Notes under the pieces: model-generated
Seen by the model: only the letters and a program-made list of their open reading frames with translations
What the model was told of the DNA's origin: nothing
Database searches by the model: none
From: Dendrolimus kikuchii
Lineage: Eukaryota > Arthropoda > Insecta > Lepidoptera > Lasiocampidae
Direction of reading: 5' to 3'
Length of the DNA: 64,000 nt
NCBI GenBank assembly: GCA_019925095.2
Contig: CM034402.1
Span: 7,203,501 to 7,267,500, forward strand
Shown here: positions 43,650 through 55,418 of the stretch, in pieces
Layout: each line of letters opens with the position of its first letter
How positions within the stretch are numbered: position 1 is the first letter of the stretch
Made by a program: the position numbers and the translations under genes

Positions 43650-43712
43650 TATATGTATATATATATATATATAGATATATATGTATATATATATATATAT
43701 TTCGTAGATTGC
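43585..43712. repeat. (TA)n microsatellite at the maT border
   Basis: About 60 TA units with ACATATATG and GATATATATG interruptions, beginning at the TA target site of the maT copy. Confidence 0.95.
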
Positions 43713-44019
43713 TGCATATTATAGGAGGTCTGTATGGCCGTGATAGGTAATATGAAGGTATTTAATAAATGGAAACCAAGTATTTGCCGTACTAAGAACA
43801 TACTGTGACTTTAAATTGAGGGTACGTATGTTTTCCTTAAAATACCTGCATTTCATTTATGAAGTAGTGTTTTACTTTAATAAAAACTGGTCGTATTTGT
43901 ATGGTAAGGTTTATATTGTTGAGTACTTCATAAATGTTTTTAGGATTTTTAATAACCTTTATAATAAGTTTCAGATTATAAGATTGTTAAAAGGTGAATA
44001 CCGTGTTCGGTGTTGTTGG

Positions 44020-45850
44020 TTCGACAGTATAAACGGAGGTGGAATTGCCTAATACGGGACATTCTATGTTAGTCGATTGAAGAGAGCGAGAGCTCAGTTG
44101 GACAAGGAGCGTATAATATGTTGTGGTCGATAATGACAGTCCGATAATCGCAGTATTCTTTGAGGGCCACAAAGCTCAGTCCTGGGACCTCTTCTATTTT
44201 TAATGTATTCAAATGACATGCATATGGCAGTGACTTAAGAAATGATATTATTCGCTGACGGCAGTACGATTATATTTGAAGGACTTAATACTGATAATTA
44301 CGACCACGACATGAATTGTGCCTTCCATAACATAATATCATGGTTAAATAATAATAATTTACAAAGCAATTTGATTAAAACAAAAATTATGCACTTTAGA
44401 CAAAGAGGTAATAAATATATACCGATCCTATTGTAACGGATTGTGAACAAAAAATTGAACAAGCAAGTAGCACTAAATCTTTAGATATTCATATTGATAG
44501 TGATTTAAAATATAATACTCATATTAACGACTTATGCAACAGGATACCCCGATTTTCTTATGCCCTGTATAACTTAAGTAAAGTTGTCGACCAAAAAACA
44601 GTTATAACGCAGATATATATGATGGTTATGTTGTTTCTTTGTTACGATACGGTCTTATATTTTGGGGCAATAGCACTGGTATATAACGTGTTTTGATAGC
44701 GCAAAAACGCTGTATACGTGCTATATGTCATATAATGGAAACAGATTCTTGTAAACCACATTTTATATGCCTAAAACTACTGAGATTTCCATCATTATAC
44801 ATGTATGAAGTTGCTTTGTTTGTTAAATATAATTTACATTTATACACTAAATGCAACAGTAAGCGCCACAACAGCACATACATTCTTGCACTTCCTTCGA
44901 AAACCACTTTATTTCTAAACAGTCTATTCTGTATGGCGCCTAAAATTTACAATACTACCACTCAAAATTAAGGAACTCAACATTAAAAGCTTTAAAATAA
45001 AATAACGACAATTATTAACAAATAAAGCATATTACACAATACATGAGTATATTTCTGACCCAAATACTGATACAGGAGTCTGATTTTGTAACATGAGAAA
45101 TCCTAATTATTGTTAATCATTAATATTATAAATTATATACTAATCTATCTAGACTTTAGTAGTTTTAAATTCAATTCTTTTTAAGCTACATATGTGGCAG
45201 GATACAGCGATACCTAAATTGTTATAATTATGAACATCATATTCAAACCTGTATCCACAAAATAAATTACTTTGACTTTGGCAGTGAGTTCCATAAACGG
45301 CCCTTATCATGAAGTTATCGAGGAAGAAAGAAATGTGTACAAGAGTTTATTACTAGACAGCAAACATCGGTACATTGTGTGTTTTAAGATTATTGTGCTA
45401 GATAATCTACTTAGGACACCACATGAGATGATTTAATATGATATCTTAATTACGGTTAATCGATTGAATGAAACATTAAGTGACTTTTTATTGTAATGTA
45501 ATGTATAGAAGAAAAGATGAAAGAACCGATAAAAAGTTAAAGGTTTGGTACAATAATTGTCCTATTTATTACCTTATAGCTTACATAAAAAAATAGTAAA
45601 TTATTCATTGTCATTATATTCATAGTACTCATTTGCTATAAATGTGTGCTTGTGGTTGTGTATTCATATAAATGTATCATATATGTCTAAATTTGTTTAT
45701 CTTTATTTTTTTTTACTCTTAACCTAAGCTGTGTTTGTTTGTAATAGGTTACATACTAATCTTAGAATTGAACTTTAAAATTGTCTACTACAATGCTATG
45801 GTGTAATCACTGTAAACGAACCAAATAAATAAATAAAATAAAATAAAATA
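44020..45850 (+). pseudogene. Jockey/CR1-like LINE remnant
   Basis: RT motifs in order: GPQSSVLGPLLFLMYSNDM (about 44162-44218; a diverged GVPQGSVLGPLLF-IYINDL box), then MILFADGSTIIFEG (44242; the FADD catalytic box reads FADG, so the second Asp is lost), WLNNNNLQSNLIKTKIMHF, and further on QKRCIRAICHIMETDSCKPH and LFLNSLFCMAPKIYN. Stops and shifts separate the blocks. The 3' UTR ends in an (AAATA)n tail at about 45822-45850. The left limit is approximate; endonuclease and RT fingers are missing. Dead copy. Confidence 0.75.
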
Positions 45851-45944
45851 TTTCCTAATAATATTATAGTGTTACAAATATTTTCCTATGTCCATACTTT
45901 GTTCAATCGACTTGGGCGTGTGTGATTGAGGTTTGGTTCTTATA

Positions 45945-47645
45945 GAACAAGAAGAGGCTCGGGCTGCGCTTGCAGGGGGCCTCCAGAGGCAGATCGCGGA
46001 GTCTCTGGCGGTGGTGGCCAACGTGGCCAAGGTCTCGAAGGGTCTCAAAGGGACCCTTCAGAAGGCCCTTAAGGAAGCGGCGGCCTCCATTCAGGAGGCC
46101 ACGGATGAGCTCCTCAGCCGCACAGACTCGGAGGAGGTCGCTCTGCTCCGTGCGGCAAACGGCCGCATGGAGGCGGAAATCGCAGACCTCCGACGAGAGC
46201 TGAGGAGCCTCCGAGACGAGGTGACCCGGCCACGCGCGAACCCCGCGCCGCCGCCGCCACCACCGCCAGAGATGGAGACGAACATGGCCGCGAACCTGGA
46301 GAGGATGACTCTCCTTATGGAGAGCAGGTTCGCGGCCATCGAGGAGCAGATGCGCTCGGTCCGGCCGGCACCATCGCCGGCCCGCACCTTGAGCCCTGCT
46401 CCTCGAGCTAGGCCCACACCTCCGCCGACCTCGCCCATTCCTGGGCCGTCGGTGGAGGAGTACCCCCCGCTACCGCAGCGGGGTAGAAAGGAGAGAGCGG
46501 TGGCGAAGTCCACCCCGCCACCGCCCGCCTGTCCGGCGCCCACTACCTCTTCGGCCGCGGCTGAAGACGGCTGGACGACGGTCGGTAAGAAGAAGGCCGC
46601 AAGAAAGGCCGTCCAACCGTCGTCCGGCACACAGCCGGCCGCGACTGCCGCCGACGCGCAGACCACCCGCGCTAGGCGGCAAAGAGGCAGAGGGCGGGGT
46701 CGAAAAGAGAAGGGGGACGTGGCGCAGGCTCCGGCCTCGCAGCCCCCCCCTCCTCCTCCTCCCCCGCCCAAAAAGGAGAATAGGGCCAGGGGCAGGAAGG
46801 TGCCGCGGATGCGTCTGCCGAAATCCTCCGCCGTCGTTCTGACAATGCAGTCAGGCGCGGAGGAAAGAGGCGTGACGTACGCGAGCCTCCTGTCCCGGGC
46901 CAAAGCTAACATACGGCTGGCCGACCTCGGCATTGAGGGCGGGCTCCGGTTGAAGCGTGCGCGCACTGGGGCGCGGATGCTGGTGGTACCTGGTGCCACT
47001 AGCGCCCCCCAGGCTGACGCCCTTGCCGAGAGCCTACGCACCGTCCTCAACGCCGAGGATGTGCGCGTGTCCAGACCTGAGAAGGCGGTGTACGTCCGCG
47101 TATCGGGCCTGGACGACACCACGGAAGGTGACGATGTGGCCGCTGCCATCGCGCGGACCACCGGATGCTCACGCGAAAGCGTTAGAGCGTCCAAAGTCCG
47201 CCCCGGACCTGACGGGGCGGGCACGACGGTGGTGGCCTGCCCGGTGGCGGCCGCCAAATCGTTACTCAAGGTGGGCACGAAACTCCTGGTGGGCTGGGCC
47301 TCAGCCGAGGTCAAGGCCCTCCCGCACCGTGCACAGAGGTGCTTCCGCTGCCATGAGCTCGGGCATGTGGCGGCGGCATGCACCTCTGAGGTAGACCGCA
47401 GCGATTTCTGTTATCGCTGCGGAGTAGCCGGGCACCTGGTGACCGGCCCCTGCACCGCGAAGCCTCACTGCGCTGTGTGCGCGGCCGCGGGCAGGCCTGC
47501 CGGTCATCAGCTAGGTGGGGGGACCTGCGGGTCCCGGAAGCCCACCAGGAGGAAAACGGCCAGCCGTAGGGCGCTGGACAGAGCCGCGGCCGCGGCGGCT
47601 TCATCAGCCGTTGCGGGGAGCGGCGAGGAGAACGCCCGTGGTTAA
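45945..47645 (+). CDS. ORF1 (gag-like) protein of an R1-like retrotransposon
   Basis: About 566 codons without a stop, in frame from the element's first base. No element-encoded ATG precedes, so the N-terminus is truncated; a TTG-initiated reading would borrow codons from the flank. In family members ORF1 binds the element RNA. Order: a coiled-coil-like region (about residues 15-95), a long Pro/Ala-rich and Arg-rich low-complexity region (RRQRGRGRGRKEKG), an RRM-like/gag core (VYVRVSGLDDTTEGDDV), then three zinc knuckles: CFRCHELGHVAAAC at 47340, CYRCGVAGHLVTGPC, and CAVCAAAGRPAGHQLGGGTC. This triple-knuckle C-terminus is typical of R1/jockey-superfamily ORF1. Very GC-rich compared with its flanks. 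Frames on the opposite strand (for example 46091-47383) are shadows. Confidence 0.85.
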   Translation, partial: EQEEARAALAGGLQRQIAESLAVVANVAKVSKGLKGTLQKALKEAAASIQEATDELLSRTDSEEVALLRAANGRMEAEIADLRRELRSLRDEVTRPRANPAPPPPPPPEMETNMAANLERMTLLMESRFAAIEEQMRSVRPAPSPARTLSPAPRARPTPPPTSPIPGPSVEEYPPLPQRGRKERAVAKSTPPPPACPAPTTSSAAAEDGWTTVGKKKAARKAVQPSSGTQPAATAADAQTTRARRQRGRGRGRKEKGDVAQAPASQPPPPPPPPPKKENRARGRKVPRMRLPKSSAVVLTMQSGAEERGVTYASLLSRAKANIRLADLGIEGGLRLKRARTGARMLVVPGATSAPQADALAESLRTVLNAEDVRVSRPEKAVYVRVSGLDDTTEGDDVAAAIARTTGCSRESVRASKVRPGPDGAGTTVVACPVAAAKSLLKVGTKLLVGWASAEVKALPHRAQRCFRCHELGHVAAACTSEVDRSDFCYRCGVAGHLVTGPCTAKPHCAVCAAAGRPAGHQLGGGTCGSRKPTRRKTASRRALDRAAAAAASSAVAGSGEENARG

Positions 47646-48029
47646 ATGGTAGCCACGGGCGTGCGGCAGCGGGCGTTGAGGCCACGGGGATCGCAACAGG
47701 CCTCCGCCCGCACTAATGCCGCGAGAGGGCGCGAGAGGCAGCCGCGCGACCCTCTCAGGGCCGGGTAACTCTCACCCGGCCCACACAGGAGAGGCCGCCT
47801 CTGTTTATGAGGCGGCCCACCGCTCGCCGGGGTCGCGGAGTAAGGCTCACGCTGTGTACCGTGACCCCGGCACCCTTGCGGAAGAAGGCTCCCATGGGGT
47901 TTTAGTGGGTATACCGGCGCCGGTCGTATTGATTAATCGGCGCCGGGGAGTCCCACACACCGGCCGTGGCGATCCCCACGCGGCTGACGGTGCGGTAACG
48001 CATTTCCCCATGTAAAAAAAAAAAAAAAA
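45945..48029 (+). mobile_element. R1-like LINE deleted for ORF2, perfect TSD
   Basis: A GC-rich 2085 bp insert between perfect 15 bp duplications GGTTTGGTTCTTATA (45930-45944 and 48030-48044), ending in an A-run (48014-48029). It contains an ORF1 (gag-like) frame that is already open at the first base (5' truncated). A TAAATG then begins ORF2, which stops after about 40 codons (near 47768), followed by a 3' UTR with inverted GGCGCCGG motifs and GAGTCCCACACACCGG. The roughly 3 kb ORF2 (endonuclease/RT) is absent. Confidence 0.85.
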
Positions 48030-48044
48030 GGTTTGGTTCTTATA

Positions 48045-49423
48045 TCGAATAACGGATCAGGGTGTCGACCTTCTGCAAACATTACCCATTGACCTTGAAG
48101 ACCCAAGCTCATTATTCTACTGACTAAAAGTTCTTAAAAAAGCCTACAATTTAAATTTAATATGAATAACACCGTAAATACATAAGACTTATCTTTTTAA
48201 GTCGGGGAATAAATGAAAATTTAACCTTTGCGCATTTCCCCTTTCCGGCCTTTGTTTATCGAATTTATTGACTTTTCATGTTTTCTATTTGAAAGATAAG
48301 AATCAACACTATAACTATAATTAATTACCGTATCTCGCAATTAAATACTTCATTCTAAAAACGATATAAGTAGTTATTTTTACCAACCGACTAAACTAAA
48401 TGCGCAGAAGTTCATTTTTATCATATTTTTATGGAGGTTTTCATCTTTTTACACACTTAGTAAAGATATCAACACGTAGCACTTTTATTGTTTTGAGATT
48501 ATTTTGTAGAGTTAAATTTCATTTTGTATTATTATTCTTCTTTGTTTGGGATTATGGCTTCAACGATTTCAGCATTAATTTTGCCAACAATTGTTATTCA
48601 ATTTTCGAAAAATTAGAAATATATAATAATGATTTTAAGTACGCAGGTCTTCATCAGCAAACCGTTGACCACAGCTGGACGTAGGGCTCTCCATGTTTGC
48701 ACTCACATCCAGGAACTCCGCTGTTCTCATCCATAGGTAGCTTAAGTGTTTGGCGCTTTTAGAAATATCCCTTTAATATCTTAAAATGGGGTTTCCTAGT
48801 CGTAATTTATGTCCAAAAATTTACGTAAAATTATTTTTTGAGAAATAAAGTTTTATTTGTTTTTTCATGTTACAACTATTGTTGGTTAGAGATAATGTGG
48901 AATATTTTTATATAGTACATCGTTTTTTTATTAGACTTTTTGCGAAACTGTAATGTTTGGTCCACATTCTCGCTAAAACGTAAGATTCAATACTACGTTT
49001 TCATTTCTCACTTCTTCCTTTTTATCATTTCGTCCGCTTAGAAGGACGCGGGACGCAAGGGAACGTGGACCGCTGCCACACTCGAGGGACAACGTCGAAC
49101 AACCTCCATTCGTTACAAGCAAAAACAAAAGTTACTCTAGTTAAGACGACACGCTGGCATACACAAATAAACTGACTAAGATGGCTGTGTATTAGGTTAT
49201 CCTAATTACGTCATTTACACGTCCTTGCAAGGACAGCGGGAGACGCAGATCTGCATAGGTAATTTTAGACATGTTGCTAAGGAGTTTCTGGCACCGATTT
49301 TTTCAAATGAAACTTAGAATCCTTGTAATTTGAAACTCGATGAAACGAAAAAGTGATATTAAAAGGAGACAAACACATAAATCTATCTGACTAGGCCTGC
49401 GAGAGAATGAGATACGAGTTTTA
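48045..49423. other. No gene seen
   Basis: AT-rich. A 94-codon frame at 48400-48684 is low complexity with no signature. Confidence 0.4.
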
Positions 49424-49715
49424 CATTGTGCAGCACAGATTAGAGAGTCAATAAGACTGATGATTAAACATAGGTTAAATTTAGACCGAAATAAAACTGA
49501 TAATAATATTTTTAATACTAAAACAGTGGAAAAGTGAAAGTGATACTTAAGAAGTTTATTTTGAATTATAATGTGTTGACAGAGGTAGGCTAATTGAATT
49601 ATATTTATATTAATGAAAGTCAGAGAAGAATTATCTGTATATTCTCTGAAGTTTCACTTTTACTGCGTGGGAACTGCACACACACATTAAAAAAAAACCT
49701 ATTTCTATAGGTTTT
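49424..49715. repeat. Repeat family Z, copy 2
   Basis: Aligns by eye with 30488-30780 over its whole length, ending at ACACACACATT. No S1 SINE is attached here, unlike copy 1, so Z is an independent unit. Confidence 0.65.
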
Positions 49716-50840
49716 AATATGTCTGTGCCTCCGCTCTTGGTCCGCAAGGAACCACATCGTCTTTAACTAACCCCTTGCAATTGTCCAATAGCAGGCATTA
49801 TTAGATTGAATTCCCTCCCTCTCATGGCAATAATGCAGTACAGTTAAGCCTCCAAAGGTGCTTCCCGGTGCAAGCTTTATCCTAGTGCCTGCTCTTTACC
49901 GCGCTACACGAGCCCGATTAAAGTTGTGAGGTCATTTTGATCAACAGCATAAAATCTCAAGTCAAGACAGTTAAGTTCAATATAAACTGAAATGGATTTC
50001 CGTCTTCAGGACCAATAGAGCCGAGATGGCGCAGTTAATCTCAAAGGTATTCCGCGTTCCACTTCTACTATCACACCTTGATATGTGTGAGAATCATAGG
50101 GGCATAAGTCCCTCGGCCGGCAAAAGGAAAGAAGCCTGCCCGCTGCAAGCAGATAGCTATGGAGCTACACCTGCTAGTGTGGCGGCTGCGGTGCTCGCCT
50201 TAGGGAGTCTGGCTGGCTTGATTGAAGCAGGCAGGAGACAAATTAGAAGTTTCGAATGCTACAGTACTCGTAACTCGTATTGGCTGCGTGTTCAAAACGA
50301 TCCCATCTACACAAAACATGAACTAAGTACTACAACATTATTTGGTACTCAAAATCAAAACACAAAAAAGAAAATTATATGTATATTTATATATTTTATT
50401 TTATTTATTTATTTTATATAAAAAGCGAGGGGGAATACCTTTTATTTTTATATAAAATATGTTCTTTTTGTCACATTTTTTTCAGTACTGCTATATATAT
50501 TTTGCATGCCCTTTTATCCGAGGGGAAATCTGCTTGAGGACAAACCACCGCGTGGGAAGCGCGGAGTCACCACGTCGCGCACCAGCACCAGCAGCCCGCA
50601 GAAATGCTATTACTGCATGGGTCAGGAAGTCCTACTAAAACCCCTCGTTGTTCCTCTACGCGTCCTATATCCAGGCTATGGACTCGCTCTTTGTATTTTT
50701 ATTTATTTTCCTAAATTTAAATCTAAATTAAATAATCGATTGTACTAAAATGTAGATTTAAACATTATTTATTATGATTTTATGATATTTGTTATCCACA
50801 AATACAGACAAGTGTACAACTGTAACATATCCATACATAC
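49716..50840. other. Unassigned, partly GC-richer sequence
   Basis: A 131-codon plus frame (50026-50421) and an 80-codon frame (50506-50748) cover GC-richer pieces (CCTCGGCCGGCAAAAGG, GTGGGAAGCGCGGAGTC). Neither shows a domain I recognise; their tails run into AT-rich low complexity. May be old LINE debris; not called as genes. Confidence 0.3.
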
Positions 50841-50849
50841 AATTATATA

Positions 50850-51350
50850 TAGTACTAGGATATGCCAGCGACTTCGTCCATGCTTGACTTGAAAGTCCTG
50901 CGGGATTCTCGGGACACAAAGTACCGCAGCATTTGAAAAATAATGTAAGCTATCGTTTTAGTGAAAATCGTGTCGCAATATGACAATTTTGAAGCACCCG
51001 AATAACTACTAACTAACAAACCGCTTCCGGAAAAATTCCCGCAGGATTCCAGGGATAAGATATATCACACATTTTATTACATAAAAATTACTATCAATCA
51101 CTGAAAAAATCACATTGGAATTCGATTGTTTTTAATCTGGAAATTTTAAATAATTTCCAGAAAAATTCCCGCTGCTTTCCAAGGATAAAAAGTAGCGCAG
51201 ATTTTAAATAACTTAACCGCATCGAAATCCGCCTAGGAGTGTTTACGCGAATCCCGAACAAACATAAGAAATCTAAAAAAATTGCATCGTGTTCTCCATC
51301 GTTTATGTAGCTTCAATGTACAAACACCACATATTTAGATTTATATAATA
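50850..51350. repeat. Repeat family Y, two adjoining units
   Basis: The (A/C)TTCCCGC(A/T)GG... TTCC(A/C)(A/G)GGATAA box occurs near 51036 and 51165; the first unit also has GGATATGCCAGCGACTTCGT. It ends CGAATCCCGAACAAACATAA, GAAATCTAAAAAAATTGCAT, CGTGTTCTCC. Other copies lie at 52105-52350 and 58607-58830. Style resembles lepidopteran Helitron-derived repeats. Confidence 0.5.
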
Positions 51351-52104
51351 TTATAGATGATTTCATATTATAAAGACTATGGTATTTATGATTTCATAAA
51401 CAAATTGTGTACTAATCAGCTATAAAAAATACAATCACATAAAAATTAATAAATATTGCCTGGATTTACAAAGAAACGATGTCGTAGCCTTTAAAAAATA
51501 TACAATCGTTTAACAGCAATAAAATGATAACATTAATTTATTTATCAATGCCTAAAGGGGAATAACATGTATTTGGTTTAAAAGAATAAAATATTACTGA
51601 AAATCGTCTAGAAAAGAGTTCTTTATAATCCGGTGTAATAATTAATATTGTGAAACATGCATCATTTGATAATGACCGTTTGTGATGCATGAGGTACTGC
51701 CCGTGCAAATAATTTTAGATTTTATGAGATCGCAATCTCATTTACAGGTAACAACGTTGAACTTATCTAATCACATATTTAAGCTGCCTTTTAACTACAC
51801 CGATACATATCGATGACAGTAGGCTATTTCTATAAGGCCCGGTTCCCATTCTAGAGGGAATAAGTTGAGAGGAGAGGAGTTTAGAAACTTCTGAGAATAC
51901 AGTGTTTCCAACTAAGGTAAATGGAGCACAAAGGCGGGTAAGCTCACAAACGACACGAGCCATGATGCGAGACAAAAATTTAACGAGTTGCTGAAATTTC
52001 ACAAGAATCCCACACAATTCGCCTTCGATATAAGCGCCAACTATCAACTAGTTCCAGTTTAAACGGTATGTTTACGCTTGTTGAGTAGGTATTATGTAGA
52101 TTAT
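51351..52104. other. No gene accepted
   Basis: Mostly AT-rich. A minus-strand 94-codon frame (51763-52047, including CGILVKFQQLVKFLSRIMAR) shows no family signature, and I do not accept it. Confidence 0.35.
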
Positions 52105-52350
52105 CTATATTAAAATGCTAGGATATGCTCGCGACTTCGTACACACTTGACTTGAAATTCCCGCTGGATTCCCGGAGCACAAAGTGCTGCAGCATAATCT
52201 TTATACACTTTATATACTGTCGATTAGTAAAAACCGCATCTAAATCAGTGCAGTAGTTTTTTCTTGAATCACGAACAAACAGACAAGAAATCTAAAAAAA
52301 ATTGAATTATTTTCTCTGTCTTTTATATAATCTATCTCAGTTGGGTTTTT
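52105..52350. repeat. Repeat family Y
   Basis: GGATATGCTCGCGACTTCGT, AATTCCCGCTGGATTCCCGG, AAAACCGCATCTAAATCAGT, CACGAACAAACAGACAAGAA. Confidence 0.5.
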
Positions 52351-52448
52351 TTAAATAGCTTTAATGTAATACGGTATAATTAGAATTTCATAATACTATA
52401 GATATATATTTTTATATGTATTTTTACTAATAATCTTGCAAATATTAT

Positions 52449-52765
52449 TTATCCGTGCAGGAATGGAGAAAGAATACAATTTCCTGCGGCCGGGCGGCCT
52501 GTCGTAAGAGGCGACTTAACAACCCACAGCCAGGTGGTAGGGCATTTGCCCGACTGGATGGCTACCACCCCTGGTCTAAAGTATGTCGCCATAATAACCT
52601 TGGGTTGTGTTCCGGCATTAGTGACCAGGTTCCAGTCTCCCTTAAGAGAGCAGCAGCGCATTTGTACCAACTTTGGTGTTGCAAATGTCCATAGGCGATG
52701 GTAACCGCTTTCCATCAAGTGGGCCGTCTGCCTGTCTGCTGATCTCCTGCAATAAAAAAAATAAT
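52449..52765 (+). repeat. Retroposon family P, full length
   Basis: From TTATCCGTGCAGGAATGGAG to CTCCTGCAATAAAAAAAATA. A possible short duplication AAATATT flanks it. Open frames are artefacts. Confidence 0.8.
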
Positions 52766-52895
52766 AAAAAAAAATATTTTCATGTGGACAACATCGTTGG
52801 CTTCAATATTATTACCTGATCTTATTGTAACTTATTATTTTGTATGTTATATTGTAGCTATTTGTTATTACTTTAAATAAATTAAATAAAAATAA

Positions 52896-53040
52896 CTTAG
52901 GTTGTAGGTAAACTGGCAAACCGTGCACATAATGGTATATGGTTACCGTCGCCTAAGGACGTCGGCAACACCAAAGGAGCCTATGCAATGCCTACCTCGC
53001 CGCCTCGTTGAGACTTTAAATAACTTTATAGGCGCTTTTT
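52896..53040. repeat. P-like diverged fragment
   Basis: GGTATATGGTTACCGTCGCC, TAAGGACGTCGGCAACACCA, AAGGAGCCTATGCAATGCC parallel the middle of P (antisense) with heavy divergence. Confidence 0.45.
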
Positions 53041-53545
53041 AAATATTATACTAGAAATTTTAAGTAGCTTGAAATTCCCAGCGCGTAGCGGAACCCAACG
53101 TCCGTAAATGTTGGGACATTATAGTGTTACACAAAAATAACACAACTCATCTCCTGGTCCTTATCTATGACTTAATATGATAAGTAAGATAACAAAATCT
53201 TATTGGCTATTTAAAACATATCTCCTCTCCTCCACTCTGTACACATCACCTATTTGATGTATACTAAGCCTTAATGTGATTACTTTTTAAAATATTTGAA
53301 GAATTTTCTAGAATTATTCTACAACAGAAAAAACAGTCTACAAAGAAAGAAGTTATTAGAAAATAAAAAAAAGATCTTTTTTTCTTTAGTATTATTGATA
53401 TACTATGAAACAAGAGCACGCTGTAATTGGGTTAAAATATTAAGTTTTACAGCGGGCTATAAGCAAGCTATGGTAGGTGTCTTGCTTATGCATAAATTCG
53501 GAAACTAGGATATCGGTAAACCAATGAAACACCATTCGTCATAAA
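53041..53545. other. No gene seen
   Basis: AT-rich; a 70-codon frame at 53296-53508 is unsupported. Confidence 0.35.
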
Positions 53546-53720
53546 TCTAGAAAGATGAAATGGGGATGGGCCCGTCATCTCTGTCGTAGGATTAATAACT
53601 CCTATTTCAGCAATCGCAGTAAAGGATGCCCTCTAGGCCCGCGGATTGACGATCTAGGCAAGATCACCGGTTGGGGCTGGACAAGAAGCAGAGACACAAG
53701 ATCATCATCATTTAAGCGTT
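53546..53720 (+). pseudogene. RTE-like C-terminal scrap
   Basis: KWGWARHLCRRINNSYFSNR, then GPRIDDLGKITGWGWTRSRD: the K-W-x-W-A-x-H-x-x-R-R box and the D-D-x-x-K-x-x-G-x-x-W box of RTE-type LINE C-termini, ending in a CATCATCAT tail. Confidence 0.6.
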
Positions 53721-53851
53721 AAAACAGGTTATGTGGCAGAATCTAAGGGAGAACGTTTATTTAAAAATGATATTAGGTTACCATAATGTCTTTGTTGGGC
53801 CATTTTTTAACATTCAGTACTCCAGAATGCATGTTTGTATCGTACTAAACC

Positions 53852-54053
53852 ACACGGATGTTCCATCTGCTCAGCATATGTTAATGACTCATAGGGAACC
53901 TAAAAGATTAAAAAAATCAGGATGTTCTAAATTCGTCTGTATGTTGTATTTTACACGGATGTTCCATCTGCTCGGCATATGTTAATGACTCATAGAGAAC
54001 CTAAAAGGTTCAAAAAATGAGGAGGTTCTCAATGCGTCTGTATGTTGTATTTT
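53852..54053. repeat. Tandem duplication, 2 x 101 bp
   Basis: Unit 1 53852-53952 and unit 2 53953-54053, each running from ACACGGATGTTCCATCTGCT to GTCTGTATGTTGTATTTT, with about ten differences. Confidence 0.9.
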
Positions 54054-54059
54054 GTTTTT

Positions 54060-54380
54060 GTATGTTTGTTACTCTATTTCTCCGTCAATTGGGGAACGAT
54101 TTTCAAAATTTTAATTTTAATCGAACGGATATACTCCCGAATTGTTTCCATTGTCACCGTGTCAGGATCTGATAAATGGTTTCCAAGGAATTAGAGAAAC
54201 AGGCGCTTAACTTTTTTATATCCAAGTCACTCAATTTCCCCGTCAATTGTGGATCGATTTTGATTTTTTATTTATTTATTCGTAAGTATATACTCTCGAG
54301 ACAATTCCATGGTCACCATATGAGGATTTGCTCAGTGGATTCCAGACAAATCAAGAGTAACCCTTGCTGAAGACCATATA
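54060..54380. repeat. Diverged tandem pair of about 165 bp units
   Basis: CTCCGTCAATTGGGGAACGA (54080) / CCCCGTCAATTGTGGATCGA (54239), and GTCACCGTGTCAGGATCTG (54151) / GTCACCATATGAGGATTTG (54312). A similar layout is common in lepidopteran intergenic repeats. Confidence 0.55.
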
Positions 54381-54513
54381 CACTGAAGAGTGAGATGGTA
54401 AATTTGTATTCGCGTGCCAGTTTTACAATTTCTACAGGTGCTTAATATATCATTTCTAAAGCTATTGAAGTATTTGCGCAACTAAAAACTCAATTTTTTT
54501 TTTTTTTACAAAA
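54381..54513. other. Short spacer
   Basis: Nothing recognised. Confidence 0.3.
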
Positions 54514-54690
54514 ACAAAACCGACTAGTAAAGTATAATATAAAAATGACTATATTTTGTAAATTACTTGTGGTTTTTTTATGTTTTACTTGGCACCGACT
54601 TCGAGATGTTGTAGAAAGAAGTCCATTAATTATTTATTTTCTGGTTTTTAGTGTGAAGTCGGTTTGGTTTTCGTTTGCGCAGATAAGGCA
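54514..54690. repeat. Dispersed repeat with inverted ends
   Basis: AAAACAAAACCGACTAGTAA on the left and GTGAAGTCGGTTTGGTTTTC on the right form an imperfect inverted pair; TGGCACCGACTTCG lies inside. Common lepidopteran repeat style; class unknown. Confidence 0.4.
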
Positions 54691-55418
54691 GATCGGTTTT
54701 CAACACGTAAGTAGTCTATATTGAACTTTATTCTAAACTGCCTGTTACTATGGGATCGTCGACGATACGAACAGCACCACGCTGGATGGAGTCGAAGGAT
54801 TACTCAGTAAGTGGGTCCCCCGAGCCATAAGTGTGTGTAAAATACCTCATATCTCCAAAATTGTTCAATAGATCTTGTTCAAACCAATTTTCGTTGAAAT
54901 ATTTTTTAAGGTTTTATGATTTTCGCAAGGAATATCTACATCTTCTCATATATTGACCATTATTTCCCTTTATTTTTTTCGAGAATTTTCTCCACACGGA
55001 CATGCCAATCCTGTTAGACATTACTTCACACACACACACACACACAACTACTGGTGAGTAATAATACCTATATAAAAAACATTCAAGCCTCCTCATTCCA
55101 ATATTAATGGCGGCCATCTGTAATTTTTAGCTTTTTCAATATTTCATTACACCATTGCGTAACGGCGTGCAAAGTACATATTTTAGCAAATCTTCACACA
55201 AAATTCACTTTTTTTTTTAAATATGGCTATGACTTACATACATACACACAGGCCGACGATCATGGCGTCTTATTTGACCCAGATTACTACAAAACCCTAA
55301 AAATGTACATAATTTGTAGTTAGTTACTACAAGTTAAAGATTTTTTGTCTATCCTGTTACCAAGCAATGTAGGTACCACTGCAATCTAAGAATAGAATTT
55401 TGCGATAGTAATAATAAT
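54691..55418. other. No gene seen
   Basis: AT-rich; a short (CA)n run lies near 55028-55047. Confidence 0.4.

Noticed and set aside
43559..43801. IYIYIY frames on both strands
   Set aside because: Translation of the (TA)n microsatellite.
46091..47383. Minus-strand 430-codon frame
   Set aside because: Antisense of the GC-rich retrotransposon ORF1, which has the zinc knuckles on the plus strand.
51763..52047. 94-codon minus frame as a gene
   Set aside because: No domain, no promoter or splice support; length is compatible with chance.
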